64,000 nt of DNA from Nocardia sp. NBC_01327 (GCF_035958815.1 NZ_CP108383.1:7812001-7876000), one strand, 5' to 3'. Positions 35,900 through 44,901 are shown, counted from the stretch's first letter. Program-made: numbers and translations. Notes: generated by a model from the sequence alone, not told the origin.

Positions 35900-36712
35900 A
35901 TGCGTGACCCCGAAAACTCCACGCTGGGGCAATATCTCACCTTCCTGCGGCAGCGTGAGGAGCGGCAGCGACACGAGACGGGCGCCCTGCCCCCGACCAA
36001 GAAATTCAGCCGGGAGCGGGCGGCCAACGAAGCCCACATCACCGCCAGCTACCTGACCAAGGTCGAGCGGGACGAGGTCGGACAGGTCTCCGTCGAAATC
36101 CTGCGGCTGCTGACCGAGACGTACCACGCCAGCGAGGACGAATGGCGATACGTCTGCGATCTGGCCGGCCATGCCGCGCCCTATCCGGCGCTGCCCGGGA
36201 TGAACGAGACGCTGGACCTGCCGACCATGGAGCAGTTCCACAGCGCGGTGACCTCGATGATGCTGACCGAAATGGACGAGGCCGACAGCGACCTGCTGTC
36301 CTTCTACACTCCGCAGCGCCGCCTGATCGCCGCCAATCGCGCCTACTACGAGACCTTTCCGACCCATGAGCCCGGCATCTACATGCTCGAATGGTCCTTC
36401 TCCGACGAGGCCAAGCAGCTCATGCTCAATTGGGACGATCAGGTGGATCAGGGTGTGGCCTGGCACCGCGGCATTATCGGCCGCTACGGCCAGACCACCT
36501 GGGCGCAGGAATCGCATCGCCGGCTGTGGCAGTTCGCCGACTTCCGGCACAAGTGGGACGAGCAGCAGGTGAGCTACGCGCGCCCGATCGTCTCCGAATC
36601 ACTGCTGGCGGTGCGCGGCGGCCGCTACACCATGGTCATGGAGAACTGGTTGCTGCAGCACAATCTCCCCATCATGCGCTCGCGCGGGCGGCTGCAACCG
36701 CTGCCCGAGTGA
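35900..36712 (+). CDS. XRE-type regulator with MmyB-like ligand-binding domain
   Basis: A 270-residue regulator: N-terminal Cro/XRE helix-turn-helix (about 10-85, with HITASYLTKVERDEVG as the recognition segment) and a C-terminal MmyB-like PAS domain (about 105-265, SDLLSFYTPQRRLIAANRAYYETFP ... VVSE-type end). Such domains bind small hydrophobic ligands such as fatty acids. Divergent from the P450 gene, it is its likely regulator. The helix-turn-helix is longer than usual because of an insert rich in charged residues. Confidence 0.85.
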   Translation: MRDPENSTLGQYLTFLRQREERQRHETGALPPTKKFSRERAANEAHITASYLTKVERDEVGQVSVEILRLLTETYHASEDEWRYVCDLAGHAAPYPALPGMNETLDLPTMEQFHSAVTSMMLTEMDEADSDLLSFYTPQRRLIAANRAYYETFPTHEPGIYMLEWSFSDEAKQLMLNWDDQVDQGVAWHRGIIGRYGQTTWAQESHRRLWQFADFRHKWDEQQVSYARPIVSESLLAVRGGRYTMVMENWLLQHNLPIMRSRGRLQPLPE

Positions 36713-36754
36713 CGCTGCGAGCCTGCGGGCGCGGCAGCGACTAGGTTGGTCGGC

Positions 36755-37696
36755 ATGGCACTTCTGGGAACGACCGACCTGGATATCTATCCGCTGTGCT
36801 TGGGCGGGAACGTGTTCGGCTGGACCGCTGATCGGGAGCAATCCTTCGCGGTACTGGACGCGTTCGCCGCGGCGGGCGGCAATCTCATCGATACCGCCGA
36901 TGCCTATACCGCCTGGGTTCCGGGCAATTCGGGCGGTGAATCCGAGAGCATCATCGGCGAGTGGCTGGAGAGTCGCGGCAACCGCGATGCGGTGTTCATT
37001 GCCACCAAGGTCGCCAAATGGAGTGGGCGCCCCGGGCTGGGCGCCGCCAATATCCGCGCGGCCGTGGAGGATTCACTGCGGCGGCTGCGCACCGACCACA
37101 TCGACGTGTACTACGCCCACCACGACGACGCCGAGGTCCCGCTCGCCGAAACCCTGGGCGCGTTCGACGAACTGGTGCGGGCGGGCAAGGTGCGGTACCT
37201 GGGCGCCTCGCAGTACACCGCACCACGACTGGCCGAGGCGCTGGCCGTTTCCGACCGCGAGGGCCTGGCCCGCTACCAGGTCGTGCAGCCGGGGTACAAC
37301 CTGATGGATCGCACGGTGTACGAGGGCGAACTCGCCGAGCTGTGCGTCAGCGAAAAGCTGGCCGTACTGCCCTATTACGGGCTGGCCAAGGGCTTCCTTA
37401 CCGGGAAATACCGGCCCGGCGCCGACGAATCCGGCGCGCCGAGCCCACGGGCGGCGGGCGCTCGCGCCTACCTGGACGAGCGCGGCATCCGCGTGCTGGA
37501 CGCCCTCGACGGGGTCGCCGCCGCGCACGATGTCCCGGTCGCCGCCGTGGCACTCGCCTGGCTGCGCGCCCAGCCCGCCGTGGCCGCGCCGATCGCCAGC
37601 GCCCGCACACCCGATCAGCTGCGGGCGCTGCTCGCCTCCGCCGAGCTCACGCTGGACGGAGACGAGATCGAACTACTCAGCTCGGCGTCGAAATAG
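36755..37696 (+). CDS. Aldo/keto reductase
   Basis: A 313-residue NADPH-dependent (beta/alpha)8 oxidoreductase. The catalytic tetrad is recognisable: Asp and Tyr in DTADAYTAW (about 44-52), Lys in ATKVAKW (about 82), His in YYAHHDD (about 122). The C-terminal cofactor loop is PAVAAPIASARTPDQL (about 276). It belongs to the general AKR11/12-like group. Start ATG 36755 is 42 bases past the XRE gene, so the two may be co-transcribed. It overlaps the convergent DHA2 exporter by 20 bases. Substrate unknown. Confidence 0.9.
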   Translation: MALLGTTDLDIYPLCLGGNVFGWTADREQSFAVLDAFAAAGGNLIDTADAYTAWVPGNSGGESESIIGEWLESRGNRDAVFIATKVAKWSGRPGLGAANIRAAVEDSLRRLRTDHIDVYYAHHDDAEVPLAETLGAFDELVRAGKVRYLGASQYTAPRLAEALAVSDREGLARYQVVQPGYNLMDRTVYEGELAELCVSEKLAVLPYYGLAKGFLTGKYRPGADESGAPSPRAAGARAYLDERGIRVLDALDGVAAAHDVPVAAVALAWLRAQPAVAAPIASARTPDQLRALLASAELTLDGDEIELLSSASK

Positions 37697-39278
37697 CCTG
37701 TGGCGCAGGCGCATCCTCTTCCATGACGGCTTCGCCACGGGCCACCATGCCGGCCTGATCCGACAGCGTCAGCTGCGGAATGAACAGGGCGAGCACGAAG
37801 GCGATGATCGCGCCCGGAATCAGATACCAGAACCCCGGGACCAGCGCCTGCACATAGGCATCGACAATGGCATCGTGCAGACCGGTGGGCAGATGCTTGA
37901 CCACCGTCGGCACCAGATTGCTCGGATCCAGGTGCGAGCCGATCACCTCCGCGCCGTGTGAGCGGAAGGCGTCGGTGAGCCCCTCGGTCAGCCGGTGCGT
38001 GAAGATCGAGCCGAAGACCGCGACGCCGATCGCACCGCCCATCTCGCGGAAATAGTTGTTGGCGCTGGTCGCGGTGCCGATCTGATCCGGCGCCACCGCG
38101 TTCTGCACCACCAGCACGATGATCTGCATGATCAGGCCCAGACCCGCGCCCATGGTGAAGAGCATGCCGCCGATGACCCACATCGAGGTGTGCGCGTTCA
38201 GCCCGGTCAGCCACAGCAGGCTGGCGAGGATGATCAGCGCTCCCACGGGCGGATACACCCGGTAGCGACCGGTTTTGGTGATTACCGCCATCGAGGCGAT
38301 CAGGGTCGCCATCATGCCGACCATCATCGGGATCAACAGCAGGCCCGAGACCGCGGCGGTGGTGCCGGTGGCCATCTGCAGGTACGTCGGCAGGAAACCG
38401 AGCGCCGCGAACATGACCAGACCGAGAATCAGGCCGATCGCCGAGGTCAGCACAAAGGTGCGATTGCGGAACAGCCACAGCGGCAGCATCGGCTCCTCGG
38501 CCCGCGCCTCCACAATGATGAATGCCGCGACCGCGAGGACCAGCGCCACGATCATCGAAATGATCACCGCCGAACCCCATGCGTACTGCTTACCGCCCCA
38601 ATCGGTGATCAGGATCAGCAGTGCGGTGGAGGACGACATCAGCACCACACCGAGGTAATCGGGCCGGGTCGTCGGCCGGTGGCTGGGGATCGACAGATAG
38701 CGGAAGGCGATGACCAGCGCCGCGAGCCCGATCGGCACATTCAGCCAGAAGCACCAGCGCCAGCTGAGATCGTCGGCGAAGAAGCCGCCGAGCAGCGGTC
38801 CGGCCACCGAGGTGATGCCGAAGATGGCGCCCATCGGGGCCATGTACTTACCGCGATCCTTCGCGGGGACCACATCGGCGATGATGGCCTGCGCCAAGAT
38901 CATCAGACCGCCGCCGCCGACACCCTGCAGCCCGCGGAAGGTGACGAACTCCCAGAAGCCGGTGGCCGCCGCGGCGCCGATGGACGCGGCGGTGAAGACC
39001 GCGATCGCGAACAGGAACAGCCAGCGCCTGCCGAACAGGTCACCGAACTTTCCGTAGATCGGCATGACGATGGTGGTCGCCAGCAGGTATGCCGTTGTGG
39101 TCCAAGCCATCTGGGAGATGCCGCCGAGATCACCGACGATGGTGGGCATGGCGGTGCCCACGATCGTCTGGTCCAGGCTGGCCAGGAACATCCCCGCGAT
39201 GAGCGCCGAGAAGATGAGCCAGATCCGTTTCTGGGTAAGGACAATCGGGGTCGGCGGCGCAGCAGCCGTCGCGGTCAT
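37677..39278 (-). CDS. MFS drug exporter, DHA2 family (14 TM)
   Basis: A 533-residue proton antiporter of the EmrB/LfrA type. Signatures: LDQTIVGTAMPTIVGDLG near residue 35, YGKFGDLFGRRWLF near 75, and motif C GITSVAGPLLGGFFADDLSWRWCFW near 155. The insert after helix 13 (TEGLTDAFRSHGAEVIGSHLD) is a typical extracytoplasmic loop of this subgroup. Its start overlaps the TetR stop by 4 nt (ATGA); the repressor and the exporter are one self-regulated operon. Confidence 0.92.
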   Translation of the reverse strand: MTATAAAPPTPIVLTQKRIWLIFSALIAGMFLASLDQTIVGTAMPTIVGDLGGISQMAWTTTAYLLATTIVMPIYGKFGDLFGRRWLFLFAIAVFTAASIGAAAATGFWEFVTFRGLQGVGGGGLMILAQAIIADVVPAKDRGKYMAPMGAIFGITSVAGPLLGGFFADDLSWRWCFWLNVPIGLAALVIAFRYLSIPSHRPTTRPDYLGVVLMSSSTALLILITDWGGKQYAWGSAVIISMIVALVLAVAAFIIVEARAEEPMLPLWLFRNRTFVLTSAIGLILGLVMFAALGFLPTYLQMATGTTAAVSGLLLIPMMVGMMATLIASMAVITKTGRYRVYPPVGALIILASLLWLTGLNAHTSMWVIGGMLFTMGAGLGLIMQIIVLVVQNAVAPDQIGTATSANNYFREMGGAIGVAVFGSIFTHRLTEGLTDAFRSHGAEVIGSHLDPSNLVPTVVKHLPTGLHDAIVDAYVQALVPGFWYLIPGAIIAFVLALFIPQLTLSDQAGMVARGEAVMEEDAPAPQAISTPS

Positions 39279-39907
39279 CTCGTTCTCCTGTCTTCGGGCC
39301 GTAGGAACAGCCGAGCAGCCATAACGGATTGATCGTGTAGAGCATCGGCCAGCGATCTGGTCGGATCGGCGGCCATCGACATGGCGGCTCTCGTGGTGAG
39401 AGTCGACATGAGTCCCGCTGTGAGCGAAGCGAATTCGGGCGGCACCGCACTACCCATCCGCGCGGTCAGCAGTTCGCCGAGCGCCGCCTCGTGCCGGGCG
39501 CCGGCGGCGACGAAGCCCGCCAGCACCCTGGGCTCGAGGGTGATGAGCTGGGTGATCAGCGAAATACCCTCGCGCGCTTCGTCTTCCGGCTCATACGCGG
39601 AGGCGTACAACGCCGTCAGATCATCGATCAGCACACCGCTGGGCCCACCGGCGACAAACTCCTCCTGCGATCGAAGCGTGCCGATATCGCTGACCGGTCC
39701 CACCACCGCATCCATCTTCGTCTCGTAGTAGTTGAAGAAGGTGCGCGGCGAAACCCCCACCGCGTGCGCTACATCCTCCACTGTCATGGCATCGAGCCCC
39801 CGCTCGACCGCCAATCGCCGCGCGGCCAGGCACAGTTCCAGCCGGGTCCGCCGCTTCTTCTGCTCCCGCAGACCGATCGGCGCCTCGCCATGTTCTACTG
39901 GGGACAT
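39275..39907 (-). CDS. TetR family regulator of the DHA2 exporter
   Basis: A 210-residue repressor with the helix-turn-helix MTVEDVAHAVGVSPRTFFNYYETK (about residues 40-64) of the TetR 'FFNYY' subtype and a helical ligand domain. It is the first gene of an operon with the DHA2 exporter. Direct repeats AAACTGCAAT in the 92-bp gap toward the divergent SDR gene are probable operators, so that SDR may also be in its regulon. Confidence 0.9.
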   Translation of the reverse strand: MSPVEHGEAPIGLREQKKRRTRLELCLAARRLAVERGLDAMTVEDVAHAVGVSPRTFFNYYETKMDAVVGPVSDIGTLRSQEEFVAGGPSGVLIDDLTALYASAYEPEDEAREGISLITQLITLEPRVLAGFVAAGARHEAALGELLTARMGSAVPPEFASLTAGLMSTLTTRAAMSMAADPTRSLADALHDQSVMAARLFLRPEDRRTR

Positions 39908-39923
39908 GCCGAAAATTTAGCAT

Positions 39924-39950
39924 AAACTGCAATATTTCAGAAACTGCAAT
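39924..39950. promoter_or_regulatory. Direct repeats AAACTGCAAT, candidate operator
   Basis: AAACTGCAAT occurs at 39924-39933 and 39941-39950 (17-bp spacing) in an AT-rich gap between the TetR start (39907) and the divergent SDR start (40000). Confidence 0.55.
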
Positions 39951-39999
39951 TATTGGCGCTGGCATACAGTGGCTCGACAGCACCCTAGGAGTAATCGAT

Positions 40000-40803
40000 A
40001 TGTCAGATCTGCAGGGCCGCACGGTGGTCGTCACCGGAGCGAGCTCGGGCATCGGCGCCGCCGCCGTCGCCCGCTTCGCCGAACTCGGCGCCACGGTCGT
40101 GGTCGTCGGCCGCTCGCCGGAAAAGACTCGCGCCGTAGCCGATTCGATCAAGGCCGAGTACCACACCGCCGACTTCAGCCGGCTCGACGACGTTCGTGAA
40201 CTGGCGGAGAAACTACGCGATCGGCGGATCGACGTGCTGGCCAATAATGCCGGCGGCGTCTTCTCCGGCCGCCGCCTCACCCCCGACGGCCACGAAATGA
40301 CCTTCCAGGTCAACTATCTCGCGCCGTTCCTGCTGACCAACCTGCTGCTGCCGTCCCTGTCCGAAGCGCAGGTGATCAATACCGGCAGCATCGCCTACCG
40401 GTTCGCCACCCTGGATCTGAACAATCTGGACGGGCTCGGCGGCCAACGGGCTTACGGCGCAGCCAAACTCGCGGTGCTGCTGTTCACCCGCGAACTGGCG
40501 CGCCGGGAGGAGAAGCTCACCGCCACCGCCTTCCACCCCGGCGGCACGGCCACCGAGGTGATGCGCGAGGACTCGATCCTCGGACCCCTCATGCGCGTCG
40601 GCCGCTACTTCCTTCCGAGCGCCGAGAAGGGCGCGGCCCCGCTGATCGAACTGGCCACCGTCGCCGATCCGGAGTCGATCAACGGCGCCTACTTCAATAA
40701 GCACCGCCGCCAGGAACCCACCCATAAGCAGGTCACGGATCCGGCTGTCGGCGAACAACTCTGGGATATTTCGGCCCGGCTCACCGGTCTGCCCGCCAGC
40801 TAG
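40000..40803 (+). CDS. Short-chain dehydrogenase/reductase
   Basis: A 267-residue NAD(P)-dependent oxidoreductase. The cofactor motif TGASSGIG (residues 12-19), NNAGG (about 84), the catalytic serine in NTGSIAYR (about 132) and the YxxxK in YGAAK (about 150) are present. The layout without an intact C-terminal substrate lid and with HPGGTATEV resembles the retinol-dehydrogenase-like/WW-domain-oxidoreductase SDRs. It diverges from the TetR/DHA2 operon and may share its operator. Substrate unknown. Confidence 0.9.
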   Translation: MSDLQGRTVVVTGASSGIGAAAVARFAELGATVVVVGRSPEKTRAVADSIKAEYHTADFSRLDDVRELAEKLRDRRIDVLANNAGGVFSGRRLTPDGHEMTFQVNYLAPFLLTNLLLPSLSEAQVINTGSIAYRFATLDLNNLDGLGGQRAYGAAKLAVLLFTRELARREEKLTATAFHPGGTATEVMREDSILGPLMRVGRYFLPSAEKGAAPLIELATVADPESINGAYFNKHRRQEPTHKQVTDPAVGEQLWDISARLTGLPAS

Positions 40804-40810
40804 GACCGGC

Positions 40811-41770
40811 TCAGGTGTCGCGGCGGGCGCGGGCGCGGCGCTTGCCCTCGTGCATGGCCTGCACCCGCGCCACCGGGATGGTGTGACCCTCCGCGATCAG
40901 GTCGGCGGGCAGGGTCTGCGGCGGCGGCATGAGCTCCGCCCACGGGTCGCGATCGCCGAGTTCCTTTGCGGCAGTGCGGATCGTGAAGTCGCGCGGATGG
41001 ATATCGGGGAGATCGGCCCAGCGCACCGGGAACGACACCGTCGCGCCGGGCCGGATCCGCGGACTGTAGGCGGCGGCCACCGTCGCGCCGCCCGCACGGG
41101 TGGAGTCGAGAAAGACCTTGCCGCCGCGGTCTTCTCGAATGAAGGCCGTGGTGGCCAGCGCCGGATCCAGCCGTTCGGCGCGGGCCGCGATGGCGCGGGT
41201 GGCGGCCGCCGCATCCTCGATGCCCACCTGTTCGACGGGCACGAAAATGTGCACGCCCTTGGAGCCGCTGGTCTTCACCGCACCCGCGAGCCCATCGGCG
41301 GTCAGCGCCTGATGAATCAGCTCGGCGGCGGCCACCACCTGCTGGAACGGCTGATCGGGCGCGGGATCGATATCGAGCACGAGATGCGTTGGGCCACCGG
41401 AGTAATCGATCAGATTCTCGGCCATCAGCAGCGTCACGTGATACTCGACCGCACGCTGATTGCCGAACCACAACAGCGTCCGCACATCATCACACAGCGC
41501 ATACGACACTTCACGTTTCGAACTCCCCGCCCACACCGACACCCGATTCACCCACTCGGGCGTGTACTTCGGCAGATTCTTCTGCATGAACGGCTCCTGC
41601 CCCGGCCGCACCCGCACCACCGACAGCGGCCGCCCCCGCACCACCCGAACCAGCCGCTCCCCCACCGCCTCCAAATAGTCGATGAGCTCACCCTTGGTCG
41701 CATCGGCACCGTCGAACAGCGCACTGTCGAGACTGCTCAACTTCAGCCCGTCACGCACCCCATCACCCAT
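40811..41770 (-). CDS. LigD-type polymerase domain protein (stand-alone NHEJ primase-polymerase)
   Basis: A 319-residue archaeo-eukaryotic-primase-fold polymerase like the PolDom of mycobacterial LigD. The metal-binding pair is in HLVLDIDPAP (about 135), the nucleotide-binding SGSKGVHIFVP is near 168, and VSFPVRWADLPDIHP lies in the C-terminal part. There is no ligase or phosphoesterase domain and no ku gene nearby, so it is a paralogue of the Rv3730c type. It probably fills gaps with ribonucleotides in end joining or base-excision repair. The frame stays open to a GTG at 41812; the ATG at 41770 is my choice. Confidence 0.87.
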   Translation of the reverse strand: MGDGVRDGLKLSSLDSALFDGADATKGELIDYLEAVGERLVRVVRGRPLSVVRVRPGQEPFMQKNLPKYTPEWVNRVSVWAGSSKREVSYALCDDVRTLLWFGNQRAVEYHVTLLMAENLIDYSGGPTHLVLDIDPAPDQPFQQVVAAAELIHQALTADGLAGAVKTSGSKGVHIFVPVEQVGIEDAAAATRAIAARAERLDPALATTAFIREDRGGKVFLDSTRAGGATVAAAYSPRIRPGATVSFPVRWADLPDIHPRDFTIRTAAKELGDRDPWAELMPPPQTLPADLIAEGHTIPVARVQAMHEGKRRARARRDT

Positions 41771-41821
41771 CGGCCCACCATGCGCCCGATCCCGGACCCC
41801 GTCAACCACCACCGCGGTTCT

Positions 41822-42442
41822 TCACCCTGAGTTGGTGGTCCCTGTCATCAGGTCGTAGCAGTAGTCCACCCACGAGGTGATGAAGCGGGTCTCGTCGACG
41901 CCGAGCGGCGGTTGGCCGTAGGTCCACTGCGAATGCCTGTAGTTGAATACCGCGCCGATCATGATGGCCGCGGAGGCCTGCGGATCGTGGGACGGACGGC
42001 TCATCTCCCCCGCCCACCTCCCGGTGAACTCGACGGCGGCCAGATGCGCGGCATCTACGAGATGGACTCGGCAGCGGTCGCGCAGTTCGGGAAATCGGTC
42101 GCCGTCCCGCTCGACGACTCGGAACAGGTCTCGCTGCTGATCGATGGCACCGAGCAGCCAACGGCACACCAATGTCAGCTCGGAGCGTAGATCGCCGAGG
42201 GGTAGGAGCCCGAGCACTGCCGCCTGACCCCGCTCGGTTTCACCGATCTGACTGTCGACGGCGGCCGCGAGAACCTCCTCCTTCGAGGGGAAGTGCCGGT
42301 AGAAGCCGCCGCCCCGGGGCGCCAGCCCGGCCTCGCCCTCGATATCGCCGACGGTGGTACCCGCGAAACCCCTGTCCGCGAACAGTTTCAGCGCCGAACG
42401 CATGAGCCGCTCCCGCGTCGAGCCGCTGGCCTCAGGTGTCAT
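41822..42442 (-). CDS. TetR family transcriptional regulator
   Basis: A 206-residue repressor. Its helix-turn-helix AGTTVGDIEGEAGLAPRGGGFYRHFPSKEEV (about 25-55) has a GGGFYRHF recognition helix. The C-terminal domain is helical. Start ATG 42442 yields the common MTPEASGSTRERLM N-terminus; a farther in-frame start exists at 42493. It diverges from the SRPBCC protein gene over a compound palindrome at 42492-42531, so it probably controls that gene. Confidence 0.88.
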   Translation of the reverse strand: MTPEASGSTRERLMRSALKLFADRGFAGTTVGDIEGEAGLAPRGGGFYRHFPSKEEVLAAAVDSQIGETERGQAAVLGLLPLGDLRSELTLVCRWLLGAIDQQRDLFRVVERDGDRFPELRDRCRVHLVDAAHLAAVEFTGRWAGEMSRPSHDPQASAAIMIGAVFNYRHSQWTYGQPPLGVDETRFITSWVDYCYDLMTGTTNSG

Positions 42443-42491
42443 CCGGTCATTATCACTCGGCCCGAGGGAACCGCAGTCGCAGGCATTGACC

Positions 42492-42531
42492 ATGCCATCA
42501 AGTGATTACTAGAATCATCCTTCGATGGCAT
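42492..42531. promoter_or_regulatory. Compound palindrome, candidate TetR operator
   Basis: ATGCCATC (42492-42499) faces GATGGCAT (42524-42531); inside, TGATT (42503-42507) faces AATCA (42513-42517). It lies between the TetR gene (start 42442) and the SRPBCC gene (start 42563). Confidence 0.7.
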
Positions 42532-42562
42532 CTTCTGCATTTCACCAGGCAAGAGGGAAGCA

Positions 42563-43111
42563 ATGACGAAGAAGAACCTCACCGCGACCATCGATATCGA
42601 CGCCACACCGGAGCAGGTCTGGAGCATCGTCTCGCACCTGGAACGCATGCCCGAGTGGAGCGCGCAATGCCGCCTGATGCTCCCCCTGGGCGCCCTTCGC
42701 GAAGGCAGTCACACCCTGAATATGAATCGGCAGGGTTGGAAGTACTGGCCCACCGCATCCCGCATCGAACGCTACGAACCCCACCGGGCCATAGCATTCC
42801 GGACCCTGACCAACCGCAGCGTCTGGTCCTTCGAAATCGCCCCCACCCCAACAGGTTCCCGGCTGACCCACCGCCGCACCATCCCCCCGGCAGGCACGAC
42901 CTGGATCTCCCGCACCATAGTCGAACACGCCCTGGGCGGCGAAGACCCCTTCGACCTGGAAATGGCCGAGGGCATGACCGCCACCCTGTCAAAAATCAAG
43001 TCCGCAATCGAACACCCCGATGCGAACCGAAACCCGAACGAATCAGTGCCCCATGCCGATACCACCATCCACATTGATCACAGTGCCGGTGATGTAAGCA
43101 GCACCGGGTGA
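42563..43111 (+). CDS. SRPBCC (polyketide cyclase/START-like) protein
   Basis: A 182-residue helix-grip protein (about 5-145: ATIDIDATPEQVWSIVSHLERMPEWSAQC opening, WPTASRIERYEPHRAIAFRT strands, and a long C-terminal helix near 132-150). The SRPBCC cavity binds hydrophobic ligands; some members are cyclases or coenzyme-Q-binding proteins. ATG 42563 follows GAGGGAAGC. The 3' end overlaps the convergent SDR gene by 69 bases, unusually long; the C-terminal 30 residues (after NPNESVPH) may be fortuitous. Probably controlled by the divergent TetR. Confidence 0.85.
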   Translation: MTKKNLTATIDIDATPEQVWSIVSHLERMPEWSAQCRLMLPLGALREGSHTLNMNRQGWKYWPTASRIERYEPHRAIAFRTLTNRSVWSFEIAPTPTGSRLTHRRTIPPAGTTWISRTIVEHALGGEDPFDLEMAEGMTATLSKIKSAIEHPDANRNPNESVPHADTTIHIDHSAGDVSSTG

Positions 43112-43741
43112 AAGAAGGAATGCGGTAGTGGCCGCGACCTCCTCGGGCTTGCCGAACCGGCCGAGGGGGATGGCGGCCAGGGCGGTCGCGACAACCTTCT
43201 CGCTGACCCCGGCCGCCATATCCGTCTCGGTGAAGCCGGGAGCGATGACGTTGGAGGTGATTCCGCGCGAACCCAATTCGCGGGCCAGCGACCGCGCGAT
43301 GCCCACGACACCGGCCTTGGCCGCGGTGTAGTTGACCTGTCCCGGCATCCCCGACAGCCCCGAAGCCGACCCGATGATGACAATGCGCCCGGCCCGGTGT
43401 TTGACCATATTCCGGGTGGCGCGCTTCACCACCCGGAACACCCCGGTGAGGTTGGTATCGATCACCCGGCCGAACTGCGCACTGCTCATCCGCAGGATCA
43501 GGGTGTCATCGGTGATCCCCGCATTGGCGACCACCGCCTGCACCGGCCCGTCCTCGGTCTCGATGTGCGTGAACGCGGCATCCACCGAATCATCGTCGGT
43601 GACATCGCATTCCACCCCACGCACCCCCTCGGGCACAGCGGCGCCGCGATGTGTCCCCCACACCGTATGCCCCTCGCTGACAAGGTGGGCCGCGATCGCG
43701 GCCCCGATCCCACGGTTGGCTCCGGTGACGAGAACACGCAC
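43043..43741 (-). CDS. FabG/MabA-like 3-oxoacyl-ACP reductase (SDR)
   Basis: A 232-residue SDR. It has TGANRGIG (residues 6-13), CDVTDDDSV, NAGI (about 73), the catalytic S-Y-K triad (SASGLSG about 125, YTAAK about 137) and the FabG-type ending GTVINVDGG. The closeness to MabA/FabG suggests a beta-ketoacyl thioester substrate, in the fatty or mycolic acid pathway or a secondary route. No other fatty-acid genes adjoin it. It overlaps the convergent SRPBCC gene. Confidence 0.88.
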   Translation of the reverse strand: MRVLVTGANRGIGAAIAAHLVSEGHTVWGTHRGAAVPEGVRGVECDVTDDDSVDAAFTHIETEDGPVQAVVANAGITDDTLILRMSSAQFGRVIDTNLTGVFRVVKRATRNMVKHRAGRIVIIGSASGLSGMPGQVNYTAAKAGVVGIARSLARELGSRGITSNVIAPGFTETDMAAGVSEKVVATALAAIPLGRFGKPEEVAATTAFLLSPGAAYITGTVINVDGGIGMGH

Positions 43742-43804
43742 GGCTGGACCTCCAAAAGCGCTGAAACCATTAGATTTTCGCGCTGAATCCTGCCATCCCG
43801 GCGG

Positions 43805-44005
43805 TTACAACCGGCGGCGGCCCCACTTCCGCGACCGCAATCCGCCGCCCTGCGACTGGATGCGGGAGCTGAATCCCCCGTGGTGGAGGGATAGGGCCAG
43901 CAGGCCGGCGATGACGAGAGCCACCACTCCGATGGTCGTGGCCCACTTCACGAGTTCGATCAACAGGGCGATGGCGAAAAGTACTGCGGCGACAATGGCG
44001 AACAT
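43805..44005 (-). CDS. Small hydrophobic membrane protein
   Basis: A 66-residue protein with two adjacent membrane segments (MFAIVAAVLFAIALLIELV and ATTIGVVALVIAGLLAL) and a basic tail (RSRKWGRRRL). Such short hydrophobic proteins of unknown function are common in actinobacteria. The ribosome site is weak. Located 63 bases upstream of, and co-directional with, the FabG-like gene. Coding is supported only by hydrophobicity and codon use. Confidence 0.45.
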   Translation of the reverse strand: MFAIVAAVLFAIALLIELVKWATTIGVVALVIAGLLALSLHHGGFSSRIQSQGGGLRSRKWGRRRL

Positions 44006-44150
44006 AGTCGGGAGATACCCACAATCCGGCGGTTGCACCAGGCGTTCGGGGATGTCTCCGATCCGGTCGGCGGGGACCGATTAATTCGGTGAGTGGGCGG
44101 TGTCTGTATCTACGAGCCCGCAATGTGTGAGCACGGTCTGGGAGGACCCT

Positions 44151-44840
44151 ATGAGCACCAAAGCACTGCCACCTGTGGTCGACGCCGATACCTGGCGGCG
44201 TGAACTCGACGCGCTGCGCGTCCGGGAGAAGGCCGCGACTCGGGAGCTCGATGCGATCGCCGCGCAGCGACGCCGACTGCCGATGGTCGAGATGCCCGAT
44301 TACACCCTCGAGGGCGCGGACGGACCGGTCCGGCTCGTGGAGATCTTCGGCGATAAGCCGCAGCTGATCGTCTACAACCACATGTGGTTCCCGGGCGAGG
44401 AGTGGCAGTGCCCCGGCTGCACCGGATTGACCTCGCAGTACACGCGATTGGAGTTCCTGGACAATTACGACGCCCGGTTCGTCATCGTCACCCAGGGGCC
44501 GATCGACGAGGCGCTCGCCTACAAGCGGCGGGTCGGGAACAAGATGACCTGGTACTCCACGGCGAACAGTTCCTTCGGCAGCGATATCGACGCACCGCCC
44601 GGCGGCGGATTCGGCGTCAATGTCTTCCTCCGCGACGGCGATACCGTCTACCGCACCTGGCACACCAACGGCCGCGGCACCGAACAACTCAGCCACACCT
44701 TCCCCCTGATCGATCTGCTCCCGTACGGCCGGCAGGAGGTCTGGCAGGACTCCCCCGACGGCTGGCCGCAGTCCCCCACCTACAGCCGCTGGGGCGGTTC
44801 CAAGGAGATCGCCGCAGCGTACGGCGAATCCGGCGCCTGA
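44151..44840 (+). CDS. DUF899 family thioredoxin-fold protein
   Basis: A 229-residue DUF899 protein. The central region has a peroxiredoxin-like fold with EEWQCPGCTGLTSQ (CxxC at about 85-88), PIDEALAYKRRVG and DGDTVYRTWHTNGRG (about 165-180). The N-terminal helix LRVREKAATRELDAIAAQRRRLP is diagnostic. Annotated relatives are predicted dithiol-disulfide isomerases; the exact reaction is unknown. It has a strong Shine-Dalgarno GGGAGG before ATG 44151. Confidence 0.88.
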   Translation: MSTKALPPVVDADTWRRELDALRVREKAATRELDAIAAQRRRLPMVEMPDYTLEGADGPVRLVEIFGDKPQLIVYNHMWFPGEEWQCPGCTGLTSQYTRLEFLDNYDARFVIVTQGPIDEALAYKRRVGNKMTWYSTANSSFGSDIDAPPGGGFGVNVFLRDGDTVYRTWHTNGRGTEQLSHTFPLIDLLPYGRQEVWQDSPDGWPQSPTYSRWGGSKEIAAAYGESGA

Positions 44841-44901
44841 ATCGGCCGCGATCGGCGCACACCAGCTACTGTCCGGCGGCCGGAAGTGGCAGGCTGGGCC
44901 C

